Assembly (NCBI GenBank): GCA_017436705.1
Contig: JAFSCP010000021.1
Span: 1 to 38,342, forward strand
DNA from: Bacillota bacterium
GTDB lineage: Bacteria; Bacillota; Clostridia; Peptostreptococcales; Anaerovoracaceae
Direction of reading: 5' to 3'
Length of the DNA stretch: 38,342 bases
In this document: piece by piece, positions 32,653-38,342 of the stretch
How the letters are laid out: each line of letters opens with the position of its first letter
How positions within the stretch are numbered: the first letter of the stretch is position 1
Notes under the pieces: model-generated
Databases searched by the model: none
Seen by the model: the letters and a program-made list of their open reading frames with translations, nothing else
What the model was told of the DNA's origin: nothing
Program-made: the position numbers and the translations under genes

Positions 32653-32838
32653 ATGGCGAAAACATCTCTTAAGGTTAAACAAGCTAGAAAACCTAAATTT
32701 TCAACTCGTGCATACACAAGATGCAGACTTTGCGGAAGACCACATTCCGTATTAAGAAAATACGGCATCTGCCGTATCTGTTTCAGAGAGCTTGCTTATA
32801 AAGGAGAAATCCCTGGCGTAAGAAAAGCAAGCTGGTAG
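32653..32838 (+). CDS. rpsZ: 30S ribosomal protein S14, zinc-binding type
   Basis: 61 residues: the short, zinc-binding form of uS14 common in Firmicutes. The zinc ribbon cysteines are Cys24, Cys27, Cys40 and Cys43 (C-R-L-C...C-R-I-C), and the ending G-V-R-K-A-S-W is diagnostic. TAGGAGGG, overlapping the rplE stop, precedes the ATG. Confidence 0.97.
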   Translation: MAKTSLKVKQARKPKFSTRAYTRCRLCGRPHSVLRKYGICRICFRELAYKGEIPGVRKASW

Positions 32839-32867
32839 TAAATATTATTGAAAGGAGAAACACTGTA

Positions 32868-33266
32868 ATGACAATGACAGATCCTATAGCGGATATGCTA
32901 ACAAGAATCAGAAATGCCAATACTGTAGGCCACGAAACTGTTGAAATTCCTGCATCCAAGATGAAAAAAGCAATTGCAGAAATTTTAAAAGAAGAAGGCT
33001 TCATTGCGGATTTCGATGTTATAGATGATGGAAAGCAGGGTATTATCAAGGTTACAATGAAATACGGTGCTAGAAAAGAAAAAGTAATCACTGGAATCAA
33101 GAAGATTTCAAAGCCAGGCCTTAAGGTTTATGCAAAGGCTAACGATGTACCAAAGGTACTCGGTGGTCTTGGTATCGCAATCATCTCCACTTCCCACGGA
33201 GTAGTAAGCGATAAGGAAGCAAGAAGACTCGGCGTTGGCGGCGAAGTTATCTGTTATGTATGGTAG
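32868..33266 (+). CDS. rpsH: 30S ribosomal protein S8
   Basis: 132 residues, normal uS8, a primary 16S rRNA binder; in proteobacteria it represses the spc operon. [17 protein letters not shown] at the start and [12 protein letters not shown] near the end are diagnostic. AAAGGAG precedes the ATG. Confidence 0.98.
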   Translation: MTMTDPIADMLTRIRNANTVGHETVEIPASKMKKAIAEILKEEGFIADFDVIDDGKQGIIKVTMKYGARKEKVITGIKKISKPGLKVYAKANDVPKVLGGLGIAIISTSHGVVSDKEARRLGVGGEVICYVW

Positions 33267-33282
33267 TAGGAGGAACTAAATA

Positions 33283-33822
33283 ATGTCTAGAATTGGTAGA
33301 AAACCTGTAGTTGTTCCTGCTGGCGTAGAAGTTACTGTAGATGCAAACAACGTAGTTACAGTAAAAGGTCCAAAGGGACAGTTATCAGAAGAAATTAGCA
33401 AATTAATCAAGGTTGAAGTTAAGGAAGGCGTAGTTGAAGTTACAAGATCTTGCGATGCAAGAGAAGACAGATCTCAGCACGGTCTTGCAAGAACTTTAAT
33501 CAACAATATGATTATCGGCGTAACTCAGGGTTTTGAAAAGAAGCTTCAGCTCGTAGGCGTTGGTTACAAGGCTGAAAAGAAGGGCAACAAGCTCGTTATG
33601 AACCTTGGATACTCCCATCCTGTTGAAATGGAAGACCCAGAAGGAATCACAACTGAAGTTCCTTCCGCTACAGAAGTAGTAGTAAAGGGTGCGGACAAGG
33701 CAATCGTAGGCAACTACGCTGCAAACATCAGAGCTTGGAGAAAGCCTGAACCTTACAAGGGTAAAGGTATCAAGTATGTTGATGAAGTTATCCGCAGAAA
33801 AGAAGGTAAGACAGGTAAGTAA
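33283..33822 (+). CDS. rplF: 50S ribosomal protein L6
   Basis: 179 residues, normal uL6, two similar beta domains near the factor-binding site. M-S-R-I-G-R-K-P at the start, L-V-G-V-G-Y-K-A and [20 protein letters not shown] in the end. TAGGAGG precedes the ATG. Confidence 0.97.
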   Translation: MSRIGRKPVVVPAGVEVTVDANNVVTVKGPKGQLSEEISKLIKVEVKEGVVEVTRSCDAREDRSQHGLARTLINNMIIGVTQGFEKKLQLVGVGYKAEKKGNKLVMNLGYSHPVEMEDPEGITTEVPSATEVVVKGADKAIVGNYAANIRAWRKPEPYKGKGIKYVDEVIRRKEGKTGK

Positions 33823-33840
33823 AGAAAGGAGTAATTTGAA

Positions 33841-34206
33841 ATGGCAAAAGAAAGCAGAAATGATAAGCGTGTTAAAAGACATGCTAGAGTTAGAAAAAAC
33901 CTTTTTGGAACTCCTGAAAGACCTAGACTCTGCGTTTACAGATCAAACAAGAACATTTCAGCTCAGGTTATCGACGATGTAAACGGAGTAACTTTAGTAT
34001 CAGCTTCCTCACTTGATAAGGAACTGAAGGCTGAAATCGGTTATGGTGGAAACAAAGAAGCAGCTAAAAAGGTCGGCGAAGCAGTTGCTAAGAGAGCATT
34101 AGAAAAGGGTATCGAAGAAGTATGCTTCGACAGAGGCGGTTTCTTATACCACGGAAGAGTTGCAGAACTCGCTGATGGTGCTCGTGAAGCAGGATTAAAA
34201 TTCTAA
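33841..34206 (+). CDS. rplR: 50S ribosomal protein L18
   Basis: 121 residues, normal uL18, a 5S rRNA binder. [11 protein letters not shown] and [12 protein letters not shown] are diagnostic. AAAGGAG precedes the ATG. A short overlapping frame from 33776 is only a shadow. Confidence 0.96.
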   Translation: MAKESRNDKRVKRHARVRKNLFGTPERPRLCVYRSNKNISAQVIDDVNGVTLVSASSLDKELKAEIGYGGNKEAAKKVGEAVAKRALEKGIEEVCFDRGGFLYHGRVAELADGAREAGLKF

Positions 34207-34222
34207 CAGGAGGAAAAAAGGA

Positions 34223-34726
34223 ATGCGTAATATCGTTGATGCATCCAAGCTTGACTTAAAGACCACAATCGTTAGCATCAGAAGAGTTGCTAAGACTGTA
34301 AAGGGCGGTAGAAACATGAGATTCAGCGTTACTGTAGTTTGTGGCGATGGCAACGGCTACGTAGGCGTTGGTCTTGGTAAGTCTCTGGAAATTCCTGAGG
34401 CTGTAAGAAAAGCTGAAGAAGATGCAAAGAAGAATTTAATATATGTTGAAACAGTTGGAACAACTGTACCTCACAAGAACTTAGGCGTATTCGGAGCAGG
34501 CAGAGTTTTAATCATGCCAGCTGCTCAGGGTACTGGTGTTATCGCAGGTTCATCCGTACGTACAGTACTTGAAGCTGCAGGTATCAAGGACGTAAGAGCT
34601 AAGTCCATCGGCTCCAGCAACACAGGTAACATGGCATATGCTACTTTAGAAGGTCTTAAGGGCATGATGACTGTAGAAAAGGTTGCTAAGCTGAGAGGCA
34701 AGACAAAAGAAGAAATCTTAGGATAG
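34223..34726 (+). CDS. rpsE: 30S ribosomal protein S5
   Basis: 167 residues, normal uS5 in the mRNA entry channel and the decoding-fidelity region. [20 protein letters not shown] and [10 protein letters not shown] are diagnostic. ACAGGAGGAAAAAAGG precedes the ATG. Confidence 0.97.
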   Translation: MRNIVDASKLDLKTTIVSIRRVAKTVKGGRNMRFSVTVVCGDGNGYVGVGLGKSLEIPEAVRKAEEDAKKNLIYVETVGTTVPHKNLGVFGAGRVLIMPAAQGTGVIAGSSVRTVLEAAGIKDVRAKSIGSSNTGNMAYATLEGLKGMMTVEKVAKLRGKTKEEILG

Positions 34727-34739
34727 GAGGAAACGTAAC

Positions 34740-34922
34740 ATGGCAAAAATGGTTAAAATTACTTTAACAAAGTCAACAATCGGCGCTTCCCCTAAGCAGA
34801 GAGCAGTTGTAGAAGCGTTAGGCTTAAAGAAGATGCACAAGTCTGTAGAATTACAGGATACTCCAGCAACTCGCGGAGCTATCGCTAAAGTATCTCACCT
34901 TGTGACTGTAGAAGAACTGTAG
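34740..34922 (+). CDS. rpmD: 50S ribosomal protein L30
   Basis: 60 residues, normal uL30. [16 protein letters not shown] and the D-T-P-A-T-R-G segment fit. TAGGAGG at the rpsE stop precedes the ATG. Confidence 0.96.
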   Translation: MAKMVKITLTKSTIGASPKQRAVVEALGLKKMHKSVELQDTPATRGAIAKVSHLVTVEEL

Positions 34923-34936
34923 GAGGTGCCCTAAAG

Positions 34937-35377
34937 ATGAAATTACATGAATTAAGAGCGGCAGAAGGCGCTACTAGAGCACCTAAGAGAAAAGGCCGCG
35001 GTACTGGTTCCGGCAATGGTACTACTGCCGGCAGAGGTATGAATGGTCAGAACTCCAGATCCGGCGGCGGTGTTCGTCTCGGTTTCGAAGGTGGCCAGAT
35101 GCCTTTATACAGAAGATTACCTAAGAGAGGTTTCAATAATAAGTGGGGTGTAACTTACGATGTTGTTAATGTTGACGAACTCAACAAGTTCGAAGCTGGC
35201 ACAGTAGTTAACCAGGCTGTATTAGAAGAAGCTGGTATCGTTAAACAGGTAAGAGATGGCGTTAAGATTCTCGGTGAAGGAGAACTTAAAGTTGCTTTAA
35301 CAGTTCAGGCTAACAAGTTCAGTAAGTCTGCTGTTGAAAAGATCGAAGCTGCTGGAGGAAAGGCAGAGGTGATCTAG
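34937..35377 (+). CDS. rplO: 50S ribosomal protein L15
   Basis: 146 residues, normal uL15, a late assembly protein. The Gly/Arg-rich N-terminal extension ([23 protein letters not shown]) and the L-P-K-R-G-F-N-N motif are diagnostic. TAGGAGG precedes the ATG. secY begins one base after its stop. Confidence 0.97.
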   Translation: MKLHELRAAEGATRAPKRKGRGTGSGNGTTAGRGMNGQNSRSGGGVRLGFEGGQMPLYRRLPKRGFNNKWGVTYDVVNVDELNKFEAGTVVNQAVLEEAGIVKQVRDGVKILGEGELKVALTVQANKFSKSAVEKIEAAGGKAEVI

Positions 35378-35378
35378 T

Positions 35379-36668
35379 ATGGGTATGTTAAAGACTGTAG
35401 CTCAGGCCTGGAAAGTTCCAGAAATCAGAAGCAAAATGATCTTTACACTCTTCATGCTGGTTATCTACAGAATCGGTTCCTGTATTCCGATTCCGAACAT
35501 CAACAGAGCGGTTCTTGCAGAACTGTTCTCAGGCGAAGCTGGTCTGTTTGACCTCTTCGACCTGTTCTCTGGTGGATCATTTAGTAACTTCACAATTTTC
35601 GCATTGAGTATTACACCATACATCACTGCATCAATCATTATCCAGTTACTGTCCATGGCATTCCCTTACTTCGAAAGAATGGCAAGAGAAGGCGCGGAAG
35701 GCAGAAAGAAAATGGCTCAGTGGACACGTTACATGACAGTTGTACTCGCACTGATCCAGGCAATCGGTCTTACAGTAGGTCTTTTCAGACAGGCTGTAGT
35801 AGACAAGAGCTTCTTCTCCATCGTAGTAATGGTATTAGTATTAACTGCAGGTACTGCATTCTTAATGTGGTTAGGTGAACAGATCAACGACAGAGGTATC
35901 GGTAACGGTATTTCCCTTCTGATCTTCTCCGGTATCGTAGCAAGAATTCCAAGCGGTATCAGAAGCCTTGCAACAGCTGTTGAAGGTGGAGCACTTTCCA
36001 TCATCACACTGATCATCTTCGTGATCGTTGCAGTAGCAGTTACAGCAGGAGTTATCGCTATCCAGGAAGGACAGAGAAGAATTCCTGTGCAGTATGCAAA
36101 GAGAGTTGTTGGTAGAAAAATGTACGGCGGTCAGTCCACTCATATCCCTATGAAGGTTAACCAGTCCGGCGTTATTCCTATCATCTTCGCAATGTCTCTT
36201 TTACAGTTCCCACTGACAATCACTTACTTCTTAAAGTCAAACTCCGGTTTCACTGAATTCGTAACTAAGTGGTTATCACCATCAGGCAACCCTGGTGTGT
36301 GGGTATACGGCGCATTAAACGTAGTATTAATCATATTCTTCACATATTTCTATACTCAGGTTTCCTTCAACCCAGCAGATGTTGCTGACAACATGAAGGC
36401 TAACGGCGGATTCATCCCTGGTATCAGACCTGGTAAGGCTACTGAAGAATATTTACAGAAAGTAATGTCAAGACTTACAATTGTAGGGGCTATCTTCCTT
36501 GCAATCATCGCAACAATGCCAACAGTTCTCAGCGTTCTGGCTCCATCCCTCAGCGGTATCCAGTTCGGTGGTACTTCCCTGCTCATCGCAGTCGGCGTTG
36601 CACTTGACACAGTAAGACAGCTGGAAAACCAGATGCTTATGAGAAACTATCAGGGATTCCTGAAGTAA
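35379..36668 (+). CDS. secY: Preprotein translocase subunit SecY
   Basis: 429 residues with ten membrane segments, the usual length of the Sec channel pore subunit. R-I-G-S-C-I-P-I-P at the first segment (plug region next), I-T-P-Y-I-T-A-S-I-I-I-Q-L-L in the second, G-I-G-N-G-I-S-L-L-I-F in the fifth and R-I-P-V-Q-Y-A-K-R in the SecA-contact loop. The ribosome binding site GAGGTG lies at the end of rplO. A second ATG at 35385 is also possible. Confidence 0.97.
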   Translation: MGMLKTVAQAWKVPEIRSKMIFTLFMLVIYRIGSCIPIPNINRAVLAELFSGEAGLFDLFDLFSGGSFSNFTIFALSITPYITASIIIQLLSMAFPYFERMAREGAEGRKKMAQWTRYMTVVLALIQAIGLTVGLFRQAVVDKSFFSIVVMVLVLTAGTAFLMWLGEQINDRGIGNGISLLIFSGIVARIPSGIRSLATAVEGGALSIITLIIFVIVAVAVTAGVIAIQEGQRRIPVQYAKRVVGRKMYGGQSTHIPMKVNQSGVIPIIFAMSLLQFPLTITYFLKSNSGFTEFVTKWLSPSGNPGVWVYGALNVVLIIFFTYFYTQVSFNPADVADNMKANGGFIPGIRPGKATEEYLQKVMSRLTIVGAIFLAIIATMPTVLSVLAPSLSGIQFGGTSLLIAVGVALDTVRQLENQMLMRNYQGFLK

Positions 36669-36684
36669 TAAGGAGGAAGTAGAA

Positions 36685-37332
36685 ATGCTTAGAACTATTT
36701 TATTAGGACCTCCAGGAGCAGGTAAAGGTACTCAGGCAGTCAGAATCGTTGAAAAGTATGGCGTTCCACACATTTCAACAGGTGATATTTTCAGAGAAAA
36801 CATTAAAAAAGGAACTGAACTCGGCAAGAAAGCTCAGGAATATATGAACAGAGGCGAACTGGTTCCAGACGATCTGGTAATCGAAATCGCAACTACAAGA
36901 CTTCTTGAAGACGACTGCAAGAACGGATTCTTACTTGATGGATTCCCTAGAACAGTTTATCAGGCAGAAAAGCTTGATGAATTTTTAGCAGCACATGATT
37001 CCAAAATCGATAAGGTTCTGGACATCGCTGTAGAAAAGGAAGAATTAATCACAAGACTTACAGGCAGAAGAGTTTGCAAGGCATGCGGAGCTAGCTTCCA
37101 TGTTGTGAACATTCCTCCTAAGAAAGAAGGCATCTGCGATACATGCGGAGCAGAACTGATTCAGAGAGCTGACGATAACATCGAAACAGTTTCCAACAGA
37201 ATTGAAGTTTACGAAGCACAGACAATGCCTCTGATCGATTACTATGAAAAAGCAGGAAACATTGCGCATATTGACGGCAGCACAGGTCTTGACAATGTGT
37301 TCGCTGACATCGTAAAAGCTTTAGGTGAATAA
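36685..37332 (+). CDS. adk: Adenylate kinase (zinc-type lid)
   Basis: 215 residues, long-form adenylate kinase interconverting ATP + AMP and 2 ADP. P-loop GPPGAGKGT (8-16), AMP-site T-G-D-I-F-R and D-G-F-P-R-T. The LID carries a four-cysteine zinc site (Cys131, Cys134, Cys151, Cys154), as in many Gram-positive enzymes. AAGGAGGAAG precedes the ATG. Two bases separate its stop from map. Confidence 0.97.
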   Translation: MLRTILLGPPGAGKGTQAVRIVEKYGVPHISTGDIFRENIKKGTELGKKAQEYMNRGELVPDDLVIEIATTRLLEDDCKNGFLLDGFPRTVYQAEKLDEFLAAHDSKIDKVLDIAVEKEELITRLTGRRVCKACGASFHVVNIPPKKEGICDTCGAELIQRADDNIETVSNRIEVYEAQTMPLIDYYEKAGNIAHIDGSTGLDNVFADIVKALGE

Positions 37333-37334
37333 TA

Positions 37335-38081
37335 ATGATCATCATCAAATCCAAACAGGAAATCGGCTTAATGCGCGAGGCCGGCAAAGTAACAGGCTAC
37401 ATTCTTAATGAATTAAAAAACATTATCAAGCCTGGAATTTCAACGATGGACATTGACCGTTTCGTTGAAAAAACCGTGAAGGAGCATGGAATGATTGCTT
37501 CTGAAAAAGGTTACTGCGGCTTCCCTGGAAGTGTATGCACTTCCATCAACGAAGAAGTAGTACACGGTATTCCAAGCAAGAAAAGAATTTTAAGGGAAGG
37601 CGACATCGTCAGCGTGGACCTTGTAGTTGAATACAAAGGTTACATGGCTGACGCGGCCAGAACTTATGCAGTAGGAAAAATCAGCGAAGAAGCGCAGCAC
37701 CTGATTGACACCGCTGAAAAGGCTTTCTTTGACGGAATTGCTTTCGCCAAGGTTGGCTGCAGACTGTCTGACATTTCAAATGCCATTCAGCAGACGGTTG
37801 AAGGTGAGGGCTTCGGAGTAATCAGAGATTTTGTGGGACATGGAATCGGCAGTGAAATGCACGAAGATCCACAGATTCCTAACTACGGCAAACCGGGCAA
37901 AGGCCCAAGGCTTCAGGAAGGCATGACACTTGCCATCGAGCCTATGATTTGTCAGGGTTCCTACGAAGTAGATGTTTTGCTGGACGACTGGACAGCTGTT
38001 ACAGTGGACGGTGGTCTTGCCGCACATTATGAAAATACTGTTGTTATAACTGATGGTGAGCCGGAATTGCTTACCTTGTAA
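37335..38081 (+). CDS. map: Methionine aminopeptidase type I
   Basis: 248 residues, type Ia enzyme removing N-terminal methionine at the ribosome. The five metal ligands are seen at Asp95, Asp106, His169, Glu202 and Glu233; His77 in V-V-H-G-I-P is the substrate His. No separate ribosome binding site is evident, so translation is probably coupled to adk (2-bp gap). No KOW/L14e-like gene follows; infA comes next. Confidence 0.97.
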   Translation: MIIIKSKQEIGLMREAGKVTGYILNELKNIIKPGISTMDIDRFVEKTVKEHGMIASEKGYCGFPGSVCTSINEEVVHGIPSKKRILREGDIVSVDLVVEYKGYMADAARTYAVGKISEEAQHLIDTAEKAFFDGIAFAKVGCRLSDISNAIQQTVEGEGFGVIRDFVGHGIGSEMHEDPQIPNYGKPGKGPRLQEGMTLAIEPMICQGSYEVDVLLDDWTAVTVDGGLAAHYENTVVITDGEPELLTL

Positions 38082-38102
38082 AGATGAGAAGGAGATGTAT
38101 TT

Positions 38103-38321
38103 ATGGCGAAGAAAGACGTCATTGAAGCAATGGGAACTGTTGTTGATGCACAGCCAAACGCAATGTTTAAGGTTAAATTAGACAATGGTTTCGAGGTGCA
38201 GGCACACATTTCAGGTAAAATTAGAATGAATTATATCAGAATTCTCCCTGGAGACAAGGTAAAGGTTGAACTTTCACCTTATGACCTCACAAGAGGCAGA
38301 ATTATCTGGAGAGACAAGTAG
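38103..38321 (+). CDS. infA: Translation initiation factor IF-1
   Basis: 72 residues, the exact usual size of the OB-fold factor that occupies the 30S A site during initiation. [24 protein letters not shown] and [11 protein letters not shown] are diagnostic. AGAAGGAGATG precedes the ATG. A GGAGG at 38333-38337 is a ribosome binding site for the next gene, cut off by the window end (rpmJ expected from standard gene order). Confidence 0.97.
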   Translation: MAKKDVIEAMGTVVDAQPNAMFKVKLDNGFEVQAHISGKIRMNYIRILPGDKVKVELSPYDLTRGRIIWRDK

Positions 38322-38342
38322 AAGTTTTTAATGGAGGAAAAG

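Noticed and set aside
1..38342. CRISPR arrays, tRNA or rRNA genes, insertion sequences
   Set aside because: No regularly spaced direct repeats with spacers, no tRNA cloverleaf and no transposase-like frame were seen; the only periodic array is the hexamer set at 5113-5157.

Overview
The window looks like the chromosome of a low-to-moderate G+C, amino-acid-fermenting Clostridia (Firmicutes). The inference rests on strong AGGAGG-type ribosome binding sites, frequent GTG/TTG starts, a zinc-type S14, the S10-spc ribosomal operon running on into secY-adk-map-infA, a RocR-like sigma-54 activator, a DUF378 protein and a SpoIIQ-like LytM protein. A Family XIII/Anaerovoracaceae-like lineage is plausible but cannot be proven from the sequence alone.

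Layout. (1) 1-4976: a GC-rich structured spacer and a terminator, then a promoter and one tight operon. It encodes a YwaF-like membrane protein, a type I 3-dehydroquinate dehydratase homologue that has lost its catalytic His, the ECF energy-coupling module (ecfA1-ecfA2-ecfT, no S component here) and trmB, and it ends at a strong terminator. (2) About 5000-12060: a visibly AT-rich block that looks acquired. A promoter overlaps an array of GTAYAC hexamers spaced exactly 13 bp apart. Four genes follow: a capreomycidine-synthase-like aminotransferase, an ornithine cyclodeaminase/mu-crystallin family dehydrogenase, a PhzF-like protein and an NhaC-type antiporter. Next come a small membrane protein, a GntR/FCD regulator with its own promoter, and a TauE/SafE permease. 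(3) 12076-14972: a bidirectional terminator, a minus-strand SpoIIQ-like protein, an aromatic/aspartate-type aminotransferase, a YdbC/PC4 ssDNA-binding protein, and a convergent small DUF378 protein. (4) 15074-20825: a nucleoside salvage operon (TGS-domain nucleoside kinase, pseudouridine kinase, pseudouridine-5'-phosphate glycosidase) followed by a secreted 5'-nucleotidase-like protein whose metal-binding motifs have been lost. (5) 20703-24872: a sigma-54-controlled unit, with TGTAAA/TTTACA dyads, a clear -24/-12 promoter, an M19 dipeptidase-like protein, a second NhaC antiporter and the PAS/AAA+/Fis sigma-54 activator. (6) 25007-25577: an orphan membrane-anchored protein. (7) 25781-38342: the S10-spc-secY operon with a roughly 240-nt structured leader. 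It runs from rpsJ through infA and continues beyond the window.

How it fits together: housekeeping functions (translation, secretion, tRNA modification, vitamin-uptake energy module, nucleoside salvage) are interleaved with two separately regulated cassettes. Each of those pairs an NhaC-family antiporter with amino-acid or dipeptide metabolism. The least conventional material is the AT-rich amino-acid cassette with its periodic operator array, the sigma-54 dipeptidase/antiporter unit, and two apparent pseudoenzymes (the AroD-like protein and the 5'-nucleotidase-like protein).
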